Notes under the pieces: generated by a model
Database searches by the model: none
The model's input: the letters and a program-made list of their open reading frames with translations, nothing else
Told to the model about the DNA's origin: nothing
Program-made: the position numbers and the translations under genes
Source: an uncultured Bacteroidales bacterium
GTDB taxonomy: Bacteria; Bacteroidota; Bacteroidia; Bacteroidales; P3
Direction: 5' to 3'
NCBI GenBank assembly: GCA_944320465.1
Contig: CALUHO010000002.1
Span: forward strand, 62,001 to 126,000
DNA length: 64,000 nucleotides
Shown: positions 44,490 to 54,430 of the stretch, piece by piece
Position numbering within the stretch: the first letter of the stretch is position 1
How the letters are laid out: each line of letters starts with the position of its first letter

Positions 44490-44909
44490 CTAAGAATTCC
44501 GTTTTTTCCTGCTCAGATACCGGTAAGCTCCAAAACCGGCCAGCGAAGCCAAGACCACTCCAAGCACATTGGCCGCAAAATCCAACCAACTGGCATTGCG
44601 CAACTCCGTACACCAGCCCTGCATCAACTCCATGAAACCTCCAAACAACACCGGGCAAAGACAAGCCCCGACCCAGGCATGCCACAATGGCGTTTTCTTT
44701 TTATAGAAGACACGCAGGAACTCCGCCCACAACATCCCCGAAAGCACCAAATACATGCCCACATGCACCACCTTGTCCAAGCCAGGAACCTTAGGCACCG
44801 CATCCTGCGGGATCCGCAGCAAAGAAGCATAAACCACCAACGCCACCACTATCAAAGACAACGGATAGGTCTTGACAAAATACTTGACGATTTCAAAAAA
44901 ACGTTTCAC
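44490..44909 (-). CDS. VanZ family membrane protein
   Basis: 139 aa. I place the start at GTG 44909, because AGGAGG lies about 7 nt upstream of it; TTG codons further up are in frame but unsupported. Four membrane helices: about 14-32, 48-67, 79-97 and 113-130. VanZ marks are LDKVVHVGMYLVLSGMLWAEF and the ELMQGWC...SWLDFAANVLGVVL block. Family role unclear (teicoplanin resistance in one case). Lies 18 bp downstream of fcl and is likely co-transcribed. Confidence 0.85.
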   Translation of the reverse strand: MKRFFEIVKYFVKTYPLSLIVVALVVYASLLRIPQDAVPKVPGLDKVVHVGMYLVLSGMLWAEFLRVFYKKKTPLWHAWVGACLCPVLFGGFMELMQGWCTELRNASWLDFAANVLGVVLASLAGFGAYRYLSRKKRNS

Positions 44910-44927
44910 TTCGTTCCTCCTCAACAA

Positions 44928-45869
44928 TCAACGCTCCGCCCGCATCGGGTTATGCAGGAAATCCTCGTAAGCCAAACGGATGCCATCGGCCAATCCGGTC
45001 TTGTACGTCCAGCCAAGAGCCGTGGCCTTCGACACATCCAGCAGCTTGCGCGGCGTGCCGTTGGGCTTGCTCGTATCCCAAAGGATTTCGCCCTTGTATC
45101 CTACGATTCTAGCCACTAATTCCGACAATTCCTTGATGGAGATTTCCTTGCCCGTTCCGGCATTGACCGTCTCGTTGCCGCTGTAATGGTTCATCAGGAA
45201 CACGCACAGGTTGGCCAGGTCGTCCACGTAGAGGAACTCCCGCAAAGGCGATCCATCCCCCCAGCAAGTCACCGAAGGCAAATCCTGTTCCTTGGCTTCA
45301 TGGAAACGGCGGATCAAAGCCGGCAGTACATGGCTGTGCGTAGGATGGTAATTGTCGTTGGGTCCGTAGAGGTTGGTCGGCATCACGCTGATGTAGTCGG
45401 TGCCGTACTGCCGGTTCAGGAACTCGCAGTACTTGAGACCGGAAATCTTAGCCAAGGCATAAGCCTCGTTGGTCTTTTCCAGTTCCGAAGTCAGCAGGCA
45501 ATTTTCCTTCATCGGCTGGGGAGCCATCCGCGGGTAGATGCAGGACGAGCCGAGGAATTCCAGTTTCTTGCACCCGTTCTGCCAAGCCGAATGAATCACG
45601 TTCATTTCCAGAATCATGTTCTCGTACATGAAATCGGCCAGCGCGCTTTGGTTGGCCACGATGCCGCCCACCTTGGCCGCCGCCAAGAACACGTATTCGG
45701 GCCTTTCTTCGGCAAAGAACTCTTCTACCGCATCCTGCCGGCACAAATCCAGTTCCTTATGAGTTCGGGTGATGATATTCGTATAACCTTGCCGCTGCAA
45801 TTCGCGAAGGATGGCCGAGCCCACCATGCCCCGGTGTCCGGCCACGTATATTTTTGAATCCTTTTCCAT
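44928..45869 (-). CDS. fcl: GDP-L-fucose synthase
   Basis: 313-aa SDR epimerase/reductase giving GDP-L-fucose from the Gmd product. NADP motif [16 protein letters not shown] (about 9-24), [38 protein letters not shown] (catalytic Tyr/Lys, about 136-140), [19 protein letters not shown] and [18 protein letters not shown]. Normal length. Downstream of gmd by 76 bp in one operon; supplies activated fucose to the surface glycan locus. Confidence 0.97.
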   Translation of the reverse strand: MEKDSKIYVAGHRGMVGSAILRELQRQGYTNIITRTHKELDLCRQDAVEEFFAEERPEYVFLAAAKVGGIVANQSALADFMYENMILEMNVIHSAWQNGCKKLEFLGSSCIYPRMAPQPMKENCLLTSELEKTNEAYALAKISGLKYCEFLNRQYGTDYISVMPTNLYGPNDNYHPTHSHVLPALIRRFHEAKEQDLPSVTCWGDGSPLREFLYVDDLANLCVFLMNHYSGNETVNAGTGKEISIKELSELVARIVGYKGEILWDTSKPNGTPRKLLDVSKATALGWTYKTGLADGIRLAYEDFLHNPMRAER

Positions 45870-45945
45870 AATGCTTGCGTGTATCGCAAAGGGACCTCAG
45901 GCCAGTCGACAATACTCCATCCGGATCCGCCTTGCAGTTGCTGTC

Positions 45946-47037
45946 CTACTTTACGATTCCTTTTTCCAGATACTCGGCCAAATTGGTCCGGATATGCTCG
46001 CTGGCCTTTTCCACGGCCACCTTAGCCATGTCGGCATCCACCATAATCTTGACCAATTGCTCAAAACTCGTCTTGGTGGGATTCCAACCCAGTTCGCGTT
46101 TGGCCTTGCTAGGGTCGCCCCAAAGGTTGACCACATCGGTGGGACGGTAAAAATCGGGCGAAACCTCCACTATAACACGTCCGGTGGCCTTGTCGATACC
46201 TTTTTCATCCTCCCCTTCGCCTTTGAATTCCAGTTCGATACCCACATGATGGAACGCCAGCAGGCAGAACTCGCGAACCGAATGCTGCTCGCCGGTAGCA
46301 ATCACAAAGTCTTCCGGCTTGCCGTTCTGCAAAATCAACCACATGCACTCCACGTAATCCTTGGCATAGCCCCAGTCACGCAGCGAGGAAAGGTTGCCTA
46401 GGTAGAGCTTGTCCTGCTTGCCTTGGGCTATCCGGGCCGCCGCCAAAGTAATCTTGCGGGTCACGAAAGTCTCCCCCCGGCGTTCGGATTCATGGTTGAA
46501 CAAAATCCCCGAGCAGCAGAACATGCCATAGGCTTCGCGGTACTCTTTTACAATCCAATAGCCGTAGAGCTTGGCCACCGCGTAAGGGCTATACGGATGA
46601 AACGGAGTGTTCTCGTTCTGCGGCACTTCCTCCACTTTGCCGTACAATTCAGATGTGGATGCTTGATAAATGCGGCAAGTCTTGGCCAAGCCGCAAAGGC
46701 GCACCGCCTCCAGTACCCGCAGCACCCCGGTAGCATCCACGTTGGCCGTGAATTCCGGCACATCGAACGATACCTGCACGTGGCTCTGCGCCGCCAAATT
46801 ATATATCTCATCGGGACGTACCTTGCCAATCACCTGCAGCAGGCTCATCGAGTCGCTCAAGTCGGCATAATGCAGATGGAAATGCGGCTTGCCTTCCAAA
46901 TGGGCAATCCTTTCCCTGTAATCCACCGATGAACGGCGTATCGTCCCATGGACATCATAACCTTTCCCCAGCAGGAACTCGGCCAGGAACGAACCGTCCT
47001 GCCCTGTAATGCCGGTAATCAAAGCTGTCTTTCGCAT
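45946..47037 (-). CDS. gmd: GDP-mannose 4,6-dehydratase
   Basis: 363 aa, first committed step to GDP-fucose. Start ATG 47037 gives [20 protein letters not shown], the canonical N-terminus; the frame is open up to 47301 but without family match. [67 protein letters not shown] (catalytic Tyr/Lys) and [19 protein letters not shown] are present. C-terminus slightly extended ([18 protein letters not shown]). Confidence 0.97.
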   Translation of the reverse strand: MRKTALITGITGQDGSFLAEFLLGKGYDVHGTIRRSSVDYRERIAHLEGKPHFHLHYADLSDSMSLLQVIGKVRPDEIYNLAAQSHVQVSFDVPEFTANVDATGVLRVLEAVRLCGLAKTCRIYQASTSELYGKVEEVPQNENTPFHPYSPYAVAKLYGYWIVKEYREAYGMFCCSGILFNHESERRGETFVTRKITLAAARIAQGKQDKLYLGNLSSLRDWGYAKDYVECMWLILQNGKPEDFVIATGEQHSVREFCLLAFHHVGIELEFKGEGEDEKGIDKATGRVIVEVSPDFYRPTDVVNLWGDPSKAKRELGWNPTKTSFEQLVKIMVDADMAKVAVEKASEHIRTNLAEYLEKGIVK

Positions 47038-47092
47038 GTCTGCAAACCGCGTTAGGTAAACTTCACAAAACAACCTCGCGAAGATACGAATA

Positions 47093-47152
47093 AAAACAAT
47101 CCGTCCCGGTCTCGGCTCCCGTTCCGAAAGAACAATTGCCAAAACCGGGACG
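47093..47152 (-). terminator. Probable terminator after glmS
   Basis: CGTCCCGGT (47102-47110) pairs with ACCGGGACG (47144-47152), loop 33 nt; on the minus strand it is followed by GATTG and a T5 run. Lies 29 bp after the glmS stop and ahead of gmd. Confidence 0.55.
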
Positions 47153-47180
47153 AAACCCGAAACCGTCGTACACGTCCAGC

Positions 47181-49028
47181 CTATTCCACCGTCACCGACT
47201 TGGCCAGATTGCGCGGCTGATCCACATTGCGACCCTTGTACTTGGCGATGTAGTAAGCCAACAGCTGCAAGGGCACCGAAGCCACAATAGGCGTGAGGCA
47301 TTCAGGCACTTCCGGAATCTCCAGGCAGTAATCCGCCATATCCTGCATGGAAGCATTGTCTTTATTCACTATCGCTATGACCGCCCCGCCCCGGCTCTTG
47401 ACCTGCTGCACGTTATTCACAATCTTGTCGTAAAGCGAATCGGTGGGCGCAATCACCACCGTTGGCATCTCGCTGTCGATGAGGGCAATCGGCCCGTGCT
47501 TCATCTCGGCTGCCGGATACCCCTCGGCATGGATGTACGAAATCTCCTTCAGCTTCAAGGCTCCCTCCAAGGCCGTAGGATAGTTGTACCCCCGACCCAA
47601 GTAGAGGAAATTATGCGCATAAGTGAACGTCCGAGCCAGCTGCTGGATCTGGCCGTCCAGATTCAGAACCTCTTTCACCGTTTCCGGAATCTGCATCAAT
47701 GCCCGGCTTATGACCTGCACCGTTTCCATTGACACCGTTCCCCGAATCTGTCCCGCACACAAAGCCAGCAAGGTCAAAACGGTCACCTGCCCGGTAAAGG
47801 CTTTGGTCGAAGCCACCCCGATTTCCGGCCCCACATGGATATAGGTGCCCGAATCAGTGTTGCGCGGAATAGAAGCCCCCACCACATTGCAAATCCCATA
47901 CACAAAAGCTCCCTTGTTCCTGGCCAGCTGGATGGCCGCCAAGGTGTCCGCCGTCTCGCCCGACTGCGAAATGGCAATCACGATATCCTTGTCAGTAATA
48001 ATCGGCCCGCTGTAGCGGAATTCCGACGCATATTCCACCTCTACCGGCAACTTACACATATCCTGAATGATATGCTTTCCAATCAAGGCAGCGTGCCAAG
48101 AGGTACCGCAAGCCACAATCACCACCCGGTTAGCTTCCAGAAAACGTTTCCGGTTGTCCCGAACGCCAGACAGCACCACCTGCGCCCCATCGTCCAAAAT
48201 ACGCCCCCGGACGCAGTCACGCAGACGGTCCGGCTGTTCGAAAATCTCCTTCAGCATGAAAGTCTCATAACCGCCTTTTTCCAGTTCGGCCACGCTCATC
48301 TTCAGCGTCTGGATATCGAAATCGGAGGGATGGTTGGTTTCGAGCGAAAGCACCTGCAAGGGCTTGTCCCGCCGGATGACCGCCATCTCATTGTCTTTCA
48401 GATACACCACCTTGTCCATCAAGCCCACGATAGGCGTAGCATCCGAAGCCAGCATCGTCTCATGCTCCCCTATGCCAATCACCAGCGGGCTGCTCTTGCG
48501 AGCCACCACCATCGTATCCGGGTCGTCCCGCTCTATCACCGCTATCGCGTAGGCACCTTCTATCTGATGCAAGGCTTCCCGCACGGCATCGAACAAGTTG
48601 CACTTGTTCTTGACCTTCACATACTCTATCAACTGCACCAACACTTCGGTATCGGTTTCGCTCTCGAACGTGTAGCCTTCCCGAATCAAGGCTTCCTTCA
48701 GCACTCCGTAGTTCTCTATCGTCCCGTTGTGGACTATCGCTATCGAACCGCTCTGCGACAAATGCGGGTGCGCGTTGACATTGTTCGGCACGCCATGGGT
48801 GGCCCAACGGGTATGGGCGATGCCCAGAGTCCCGGCAACATCCTTCCCCTCCACCGCCTTCTCCAAGTCCGACACCTTGCCTTTGGCCTTGTAGACCCGC
48901 AGTTGCCCGTCATAGCCCTCCAGCGCAACTCCCGCACTGTCGTACCCCCGGTACTCCAGCCGCTTCAATCCTTGAATCAGCACATCGTACGCATTACGAT
49001 TGCCGATATAACCTACAATTCCGCACAT
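47181..49028 (-). CDS. glmS: Glutamine-fructose-6-phosphate aminotransferase (isomerizing)
   Basis: 615 aa, makes glucosamine-6-phosphate for peptidoglycan and UDP-GlcNAc. N-terminal glutaminase starts [20 protein letters not shown] with nucleophile Cys2; [10 protein letters not shown] and [11 protein letters not shown] are typical. Two SIS isomerase domains follow (about 290-420 and 460-600), with [27 protein letters not shown] and [20 protein letters not shown]-terminus [15 protein letters not shown] is canonical. No glmS ribozyme was seen or expected. Feeds UDP-GlcNAc to wecB next door. Confidence 0.98.
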   Translation of the reverse strand: MCGIVGYIGNRNAYDVLIQGLKRLEYRGYDSAGVALEGYDGQLRVYKAKGKVSDLEKAVEGKDVAGTLGIAHTRWATHGVPNNVNAHPHLSQSGSIAIVHNGTIENYGVLKEALIREGYTFESETDTEVLVQLIEYVKVKNKCNLFDAVREALHQIEGAYAIAVIERDDPDTMVVARKSSPLVIGIGEHETMLASDATPIVGLMDKVVYLKDNEMAVIRRDKPLQVLSLETNHPSDFDIQTLKMSVAELEKGGYETFMLKEIFEQPDRLRDCVRGRILDDGAQVVLSGVRDNRKRFLEANRVVIVACGTSWHAALIGKHIIQDMCKLPVEVEYASEFRYSGPIITDKDIVIAISQSGETADTLAAIQLARNKGAFVYGICNVVGASIPRNTDSGTYIHVGPEIGVASTKAFTGQVTVLTLLALCAGQIRGTVSMETVQVISRALMQIPETVKEVLNLDGQIQQLARTFTYAHNFLYLGRGYNYPTALEGALKLKEISYIHAEGYPAAEMKHGPIALIDSEMPTVVIAPTDSLYDKIVNNVQQVKSRGGAVIAIVNKDNASMQDMADYCLEIPEVPECLTPIVASVPLQLLAYYIAKYKGRNVDQPRNLAKSVTVE

Positions 49029-49122
49029 ATTTTCAATGTTTTTTAATTATCAAATGCTCCGGCAACGCACAACGGCACCGCCTCTACCATTGCATCGAAA
49101 GCCGACCCGGAAAAACATCCTG

Positions 49123-49569
49123 TCATAGCAGATGATATTTCCGCAAAGTCAACTTCTTACTTGCAGGGGAAGATATCGCCAGACTGATTATCCCGGCCAA
49201 ATCCGCCTCATTCAACATTCCAACATACCGAGCCTCGGCTAAAATCCTGTCATACCCTATCTCTTTCAAGGAATAACAATCCACATAACTCTCCAGTTTG
49301 CCAAGGAAAGAATACTCCGAACTAGCTATGCGATGTTGATACGCCCCTATAACCGGAAAAAGTTTCTTATTGATTTCAGAATTTATCAATACAGCCCCCA
49401 CTAATATCCTCTCATCGTCAATGCCCAAGACAACAAAATATTTCGTCCTATCAACGTCCCCCGGATTTTTCGGTCTAACGCCTTCTTTTTGAGTTAAAGG
49501 CATTTTGAAAACGCTTCCCCGCCGCAGGGACAAGATTTTTAAAGAAGACGAAGCCCCCAGTACTGTCAT
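49123..49569 (-). CDS. Putative toxin of a Panacea-type toxin-antitoxin pair
   Basis: 148 aa from the ATG at 49569, which overlaps the antitoxin stop by 4 nt (ATGA). The protein has a basic start (LKILSLRRGSVFK), then GDVDRTKYFVVLGIDDERILVGAVLINSEINKK (in parts), recalling SH3-like PemK/MazF toxins, and a helical C-terminal half ending LTLRKYHLL. I do not recognise a known family with confidence. The coupled layout with a Panacea-domain gene is the main reason for the toxin call. Confidence 0.6.
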   Translation of the reverse strand: MTVLGASSSLKILSLRRGSVFKMPLTQKEGVRPKNPGDVDRTKYFVVLGIDDERILVGAVLINSEINKKLFPVIGAYQHRIASSEYSFLGKLESYVDCYSLKEIGYDRILAEARYVGMLNEADLAGIISLAISSPASKKLTLRKYHLL

Positions 49570-50126
49570 GACATTTTCTGTTCCCACGCAAAAACATCCC
49601 GCAAATATGCCACGATTTCATCCGAGGCCCCACCCTCCTTGGCTATGGCAAGATTGTCCATCACCTTGCTCGGGCTTCCATAAGCTCTCCTCCACTCATT
49701 GCCATGCGTATCCTTCACAATATTGCCAAACTCCATCGACGCCACCTTCGCAATAGCCGCATCCAAGCATTCTATATTTGATTGTGAAAGGCATTCCAAA
49801 TCAGGTTCTTCTTTTGCATAGAAAGACTCATTATCAAAGCCGATAGCCGCAGAAACCATGTCCAAACCATCCTTTCCGAGAAACTGACGTTCTTTCTCCT
49901 CTCCTCTGGAAAGCCTCAAGATATTATAAACAGCCGATGGAACAGGACCAAACGGAAGAGCGGATATCTTGTCCTTGAAAATAGGCAATGCCCATTTGAC
50001 AAAATGCATCTGCTGTGCATAATACGCAGTCTTCACAATGCTATACACATTGCGCCGATCCGCATTGCTATGCTTTATGATATACAGCAAAACCGCCTTA
50101 ATTGTCAATACATCCTCTTTTGTCAT
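49566..50126 (-). CDS. Panacea domain (DUF4065) antitoxin-like protein
   Basis: 186 aa from the ATG at 50126 (MTKEDVLTIKAVLLYIIKHS). The DUF4065/SocA-like region (about 10-130) shows NVYSIVKTAYYAQQMHFVKW and the hallmark ISALPFGPVPSAVYNILRL. Panacea proteins act as antitoxins for many unrelated toxins. Here it is translationally coupled to the 148-aa protein. The pair sits as an insert between glmS and wecB; a long in-frame leader to 50198 overlaps wecB and is unlikely. Confidence 0.82.
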   Translation of the reverse strand: MTKEDVLTIKAVLLYIIKHSNADRRNVYSIVKTAYYAQQMHFVKWALPIFKDKISALPFGPVPSAVYNILRLSRGEEKERQFLGKDGLDMVSAAIGFDNESFYAKEEPDLECLSQSNIECLDAAIAKVASMEFGNIVKDTHGNEWRRAYGSPSKVMDNLAIAKEGGASDEIVAYLRDVFAWEQKMS

Positions 50127-50194
50127 ATTGATCAGCCCCCGCTGCAAAGTTATCAAAAATCCCCAATCTTTCCCGAACCCTCGCCAAACCCGAT

Positions 50195-51352
50195 TCACTG
50201 CTCCTTCAAAAACTCCACAATCCGCTGGCAGGCCAGACCGTCCCCGTAAGGATTGACCGCCTTGCTCATTCTCTCGTAGGCAGCCCGATCCGACAAGAGT
50301 TCCGATACCCCGTCCACAATCTTATCGTAATCCGTGCCGACCAATTTCACCGTTCCAGCCTCCAATGCCTCCGGACGCTCGGTCGTGTCGCGCATCACCA
50401 AGACCGGCTTGCCAAGACCCGGCGCCTCCTCCTGGATTCCGCCACTGTCGGTCAGCACCACCAAAGACTTCTCCATCAAGAACACAAAACTCAAGTATTC
50501 CAAAGGCTCGATAAAGAACATATTTCCCAGATGGCTCAAATCCTGTCCGAAGACCTCATGGATAGGCTTGCGCACATTGGGATTCAAATGCATCGGATAC
50601 ACAAAATCCACCTCCGGGAATCTCTCCGTCAAGGTCTTGATGGCCTGGCACATCCGTATGAAACCATCCCCGAAGTTTTCCCTCCGATGCCCAGTAATCA
50701 GCACCAGCCGGCGACCACCGCGTAAACGCTCCACATCATAGCCCGCCGAACGCAACTCGTCCGTCAAAGAAGCATCCAAAGCCGTGTCCTTCTTTATCTT
50801 GTCCACCACCCAGTACAATGCATCAATGACCGTGTTCCCCGTAACCGTGATCCTATCCTCGTCCACATTCTCCTTCAGCAAGTTCTGACGGCTCAAAGGC
50901 GTAGGTGCAAAGTGATAAGACGCTATACGCCCCGTCATTTGCCGGTTCATCTCCTCCGGCCAAGGGCTGTAGATATTGTGCGTGCGAAGCCCGGCTTCCA
51001 CATGCCCCACCGGAATCTGCTGATAGAAAGCCGCCAAAGCCGCCGCCGTGGAAGTAGTCGTGTCTCCATGCACCAAGACCACATCCGGCCTCGTCTCCTT
51101 CAACACATCGCGCATCCCCAGCAGCACCCTGGATGTCACATCATATAAATCCTGGCCTTGCTTCATGATATTCAAGTCATAATCCGGTTTGATCTCGAAT
51201 ATCTTCAGCACCTGGTCCAGCATCTCGCGGTGCTGCCCCGTCACGCACACCAACGTCTGGAAATCCCGGCTGTTCTTTTGGAACTCCTTTACCAAAGGAG
51301 CCATCTTAATCGCCTCCGGCCGCGTGCCGAAGACAAGAAGTATCTTTTTCAT
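50195..51352 (-). CDS. wecB: UDP-N-acetylglucosamine 2-epimerase (non-hydrolyzing)
   Basis: 385 aa, converts UDP-GlcNAc to UDP-ManNAc. Start MKKILLVFGTRPEAIKMAPL; VTGQHREMLDQVLKIF, PDVVLVHGDTTTSTAAALAA, VGHVEAGLRTHNIYSPWPEE, ITGHRRENFG, and LTDSGGIQEEAPGLGKPVLV are diagnostic. Frame is open to 51553, but that part lies on the RhuM remnant in another frame. Supplies ManNAc for the WecG/TagA-type transferase in this locus. Confidence 0.97.
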   Translation of the reverse strand: MKKILLVFGTRPEAIKMAPLVKEFQKNSRDFQTLVCVTGQHREMLDQVLKIFEIKPDYDLNIMKQGQDLYDVTSRVLLGMRDVLKETRPDVVLVHGDTTTSTAAALAAFYQQIPVGHVEAGLRTHNIYSPWPEEMNRQMTGRIASYHFAPTPLSRQNLLKENVDEDRITVTGNTVIDALYWVVDKIKKDTALDASLTDELRSAGYDVERLRGGRRLVLITGHRRENFGDGFIRMCQAIKTLTERFPEVDFVYPMHLNPNVRKPIHEVFGQDLSHLGNMFFIEPLEYLSFVFLMEKSLVVLTDSGGIQEEAPGLGKPVLVMRDTTERPEALEAGTVKLVGTDYDKIVDGVSELLSDRAAYERMSKAVNPYGDGLACQRIVEFLKEQ

Positions 51353-51365
51353 AAAATGAAGTATA

Positions 51366-51693
51366 TTAGAAAGAATGCCACACTCCAATAAAACCCAAAG
51401 AAGCCCATTGGCGGAATTGCGTCGCCCGGACAGAGTCGACCCTATGCCCGACAGATATAATCGCATCGAGGTTACAGAACATAGTCTGATAGTTTTTCCC
51501 GTCAGAAGCAGTTGCCGAGTTTTTCTCGGTAACTGAATCCTTGACAAGTTCACCTGATACGAATATGTTTTTTCAAATGAAGGCCAATATTATCACTGGA
51601 ACAATCGAATAGTTGAGCCATCGCTTTTTGCGTAGCCAAAATCGTTTCATCCTTATACATCACTTGAATCCCATCCTCTTTGCCTTCAAGTAT
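51366..51693 (-). pseudogene. RhuM-family (virulence protein RhuM) remnant
   Basis: Translating with a one-base correction in the six-T run at 51568-51573 gives an N-terminal RhuM-like domain: YKDETILATQKAMAQLF, SSDNIGLHLKNIFVSGEL, DSVTEKNSATASDGKNY, YQTMFCNLDAIISVGHRVDS and VRATQFRQWA. The frame then loses similarity and stops at 51366, 14 bp before wecB. Upstream a stop at 51694 closes the frame. The domain is both frameshifted and truncated, so it is a pseudogene. Confidence 0.7.
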
Positions 51694-51773
51694 TCAGGAA
51701 CCCTCCGTACTGTTTCTTACTTCGAACCGCTTTGCCATTGTACCCAATTTTATTCAACCAATCCCAACTCACA

Positions 51774-51893
51774 TCATAGCGGCATTTCTTTCACCCTAAC
51801 CTGCGTTGGGCAGTATCTGGCCAACAACTTAGCTATATCCGCCAGCCCAAAGTCCGACGTATAACCCGTCAATATGACTTTTACATAACGCAT
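51774..51893 (-). CDS. Small open frame of unknown status
   Basis: 39 codons, MRYVKVILTGYTSDFGLADI and then AKLLARYCPTQVRVKEMPL. Hydrophobic/charged spacing looks protein-like, and a one-base shift at its stop would continue with YDVSWDWLNKIGYNGKAVRS and end GGFLNT. It may be a broken remnant of a roughly 70-aa gene that belonged with the RhuM-like unit. No family recognised. Confidence 0.3.
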   Translation of the reverse strand: MRYVKVILTGYTSDFGLADIAKLLARYCPTQVRVKEMPL

Positions 51894-52047
51894 TTGCTTT
51901 CATTTCGTTAGGCCCGCCCAGCCACTGGCAAAATATCAATAGTCTGATAAACAAACACTATCAACAAACCATCAAGAAACCCGTCTTTTTTTCATAAAAA
52001 GCAAAGTTCGAGTTTCTACAAAAGAAGTGTTTTTCCTTTGAAAAACA

Positions 52048-52896
52048 TCACAGCACCACCCGCTCCACCTGATTCCAATCCAAACTCGAGGCAGCCGTCT
52101 GCAAATCCACAAAATCGAAATCCGTCAACCAACGCCGCAACTTCCTCTCCGCCCGGCCCAAACCATAATACGATTTAAAGCGGCGCAACAAGTTCAACTC
52201 CCCAATCATAGGCTGGGCCGGATCCAAATCCCGAGGATGGATGTAACTCATCAAATAATCAGAAGATTCACTTGTCCATTTCCGAATATTCCGGTAAGGG
52301 AACAGCCTGAAATAACCACCTCCGGAAAAAATGATATGCTTCCCAAACATCGTCTTGTACGTTATCGGGAACTCCTTGATAGCAAAATCCTTCCCACAAA
52401 TCAAAGCAGGACCGTGTCCCTTATACGAAGGCATCCCCCCATGAGCATGATGGGCAGGAAACACCGAGCTGTCATATTGGATTCCAAGCTCTGCCAAAAT
52501 CTCGAATGCCCAAGGTTCCGATTCACGGATGGAAAAACCCGGAGCCCGGAAACAGACAACCTTCCGGCCAGAAAGGTCCTCCAAGCGTTTCAAAGACTCC
52601 TCCACGTCGGCTTTGAAAGCCGCAGGCGACTGTTGCCAAACCAATTGATGGTTCATCGTATGCGAACCTATCTGGAACCGTTCCGCTATACGGCGGACCA
52701 AAGCCGGATACTGCTTGGCAACCCAACCGATAATGAAGAAAGTAGCCTTGGTATCGGTCGAATCCAAAATATCGAACAAACGCCCCACGTTCCCCTCTAT
52801 CCGTTTTTCGTAACGACACCACTGTTGCTCGCTCCGAGTGGAATCGTTGTCCAACAAATGGAACCACTCTTCCGTATCGAATGTAAGAATATTCAT
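52048..52896 (-). CDS. Polysaccharide deacetylase family protein (DUF3473-type)
   Basis: 282 aa NodB-fold enzyme of the type found in exopolysaccharide loci. MNILTFDTEEWFHLLDND carries the catalytic/metal Asp (FDTEEW), TKATFFIIGWVAKQYP and IGSHTMNHQLVW give the H-x-x-x-H metal ligands, VCFRAPGFSIRESEPWAFEIL and FPITYKTMFGKHIIFSGGGYFRLFP are typical of the DUF3473-bearing subgroup. Probably deacetylates an undecaprenol-linked or secreted sugar. 6 bp from the GNAT gene. Confidence 0.92.
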   Translation of the reverse strand: MNILTFDTEEWFHLLDNDSTRSEQQWCRYEKRIEGNVGRLFDILDSTDTKATFFIIGWVAKQYPALVRRIAERFQIGSHTMNHQLVWQQSPAAFKADVEESLKRLEDLSGRKVVCFRAPGFSIRESEPWAFEILAELGIQYDSSVFPAHHAHGGMPSYKGHGPALICGKDFAIKEFPITYKTMFGKHIIFSGGGYFRLFPYRNIRKWTSESSDYLMSYIHPRDLDPAQPMIGELNLLRRFKSYYGLGRAERKLRRWLTDFDFVDLQTAASSLDWNQVERVVL

Positions 52897-52902
52897 AAAT
52901 AC

Positions 52903-53718
52903 CTATATTACATCGAAATCGACCAAATTAAAAGAAATATCCTCTTTTCCTATTTTGGAAAAAACGCCCTTTAAATCCCTAAAAATCAAATTAAAAGGCG
53001 AACGACGCACAAAGGAAGGCATATCCACGTAACAACCTTTGGCATAATCCGCCCCCAACCCAATGTACAAAGTTACGGGGCGGAAAGAACGCGCAACATC
53101 CCTTTCCCCGTCAAAAGCCCCAATCAAAGCCTTGCAAAACGGATACATAGGCGCTAAAAGCGAACCACCATTCCAATAATAAGATTGAACCGGATTTCCC
53201 AAACGCCACGCCAAGCCCGCCTCATCCCATTTTCTGTATACCCGCTTCTCCGACACCGGCCCAAGAATCCCCAAACCAAGCCCCACCTTTACATCCAAAG
53301 GCGCAATCTCATAAAACCCCAAATTCCGCAAAAAACCATGGGTGCTATTGGCATTTGCCACCCCGATAACGAACTCATAACCATTCTCTGCTGCAGCAGT
53401 GTATGTCATATCCGCCAAAGTCACGAACAGCCGCTTCCCCCTGTGGTCCGGATGCGTTGCCGTATTCAGCGACAAGAGCCCCTTCCTGACACGCCCGTCC
53501 ACCATCAAACGAATCGGCATCGTCGCATAATGGGCAGCCAAAACTTCCCCATAAAAGGCATTGAATCCGACAACTGTGCCTTCCGGGTTCCTGGCATACT
53601 GCCACCGAAGATAATCCAACGAAAATTTGGTTGATTTTGGAAATGCCATTTTCAACAATTCCACCATACCCTGCAAAGACGAATCCGCAACAGATATGGG
53701 TTCATACCTATAATCCAT
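52903..53718 (-). CDS. GNAT family N-acetyltransferase
   Basis: 271 aa. GNAT core (about 20-140) with FGNAT-like NAFYGEVLAAHYATMPIR, SLNTATHPDHRGKRLFVTLA (acetyl-CoA loop, about 83-102) and GVANANSTHGFLRNLGFYEI. The C-terminal 130 residues extend the fold, as in exopolysaccharide-locus GNATs. Likely acetylates an amino sugar of the glycan. Directly between the deacetylase and WecG genes (spacings 6 and 1 bp). Confidence 0.85.
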   Translation of the reverse strand: MDYRYEPISVADSSLQGMVELLKMAFPKSTKFSLDYLRWQYARNPEGTVVGFNAFYGEVLAAHYATMPIRLMVDGRVRKGLLSLNTATHPDHRGKRLFVTLADMTYTAAAENGYEFVIGVANANSTHGFLRNLGFYEIAPLDVKVGLGLGILGPVSEKRVYRKWDEAGLAWRLGNPVQSYYWNGGSLLAPMYPFCKALIGAFDGERDVARSFRPVTLYIGLGADYAKGCYVDMPSFVRRSPFNLIFRDLKGVFSKIGKEDISFNLVDFDVI

Positions 53719-53719
53719 C

Positions 53720-54427
53720 TCAATACTTCCCCAAATATACTTTTATAACAAACGACAAATCAGACCAGAACCTTTTCCTGATGTTTTTATCCTTAATCCG
53801 ATGCAAGAAACGGTACACACCCTCCAGATTATGATCTATCCACCACCGGGGAGCCCGTTGGAAATTCCCGACATACACGTCAAAACTTCCACCCAATCCC
53901 TGATAAACAGCCGGATGCATAGAATACATCTCTTCCATCAACAATTCCTGCTTCGGCGACCCCATGGCAACAAACACGACATCGGGTTTCTTATCCACAA
54001 CATCCTGAACCAAAATCCGCTTCTCCTTCTCCGAGGGAAAGTATCCATTCCGATAATTCAATATCCGGATTCCTGGAAACTGCGTTTCCAACTTTGCCAC
54101 CACCTGGTCTATGACAGCCTGTTTTCCTCCCACCAAATAAAAAGTCTTATCCTTATAAAACTTTTCTATTATCTTCAACCACAACTCGCAACCCGGAATC
54201 TTCGCCGCATCGGAATACCCCTTCTTCTTCAACGCAATCTGGGCCCCAACCCCATCGACATAACCGATTCCATCTTGCGCAATCCTGCGTATCTCGTCCG
54301 TAGCCCGATATATTTTCCCCGCATTGACTGCCAACAAAATCTTCTTCTTGCCTTCCAAAAAATCCAACAACTCTTTTTCCGATGCGAAGGGATAAACCTT
54401 TACCCCGTTCAATGAAACTGTCTCCAT
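53720..54427 (-). CDS. WecG/TagA/CpsF family glycosyltransferase
   Basis: 235 aa, GT26. LLAVNAGKIYRATDEI, GIGYVDGVGAQIALKKKGY, CELWLKIIEKFYKDKTFYLVGGK (in part), KKPDVVFVAMGSPKQELLME and QGLGGSFDVYVGNFQRAPRW are family signatures. Transfers N-acetylmannosamine or a derivative onto a lipid-linked acceptor, consistent with wecB in the locus. Length normal. Confidence 0.94.
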   Translation of the reverse strand: METVSLNGVKVYPFASEKELLDFLEGKKKILLAVNAGKIYRATDEIRRIAQDGIGYVDGVGAQIALKKKGYSDAAKIPGCELWLKIIEKFYKDKTFYLVGGKQAVIDQVVAKLETQFPGIRILNYRNGYFPSEKEKRILVQDVVDKKPDVVFVAMGSPKQELLMEEMYSMHPAVYQGLGGSFDVYVGNFQRAPRWWIDHNLEGVYRFLHRIKDKNIRKRFWSDLSFVIKVYLGKY

Positions 54428-54430
54428 CTC

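Larger units (their letters stand above)
51353..52047. other. Degraded region between wecB and the polysaccharide deacetylase
   Basis: About 695 bp with no intact long gene. It contains the RhuM-like remnant (51366-51693), a small frame (51774-51893) followed by a shifted continuation, and an A+T-rich stretch up to 52047 without an evident promoter. Confidence 0.6.
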
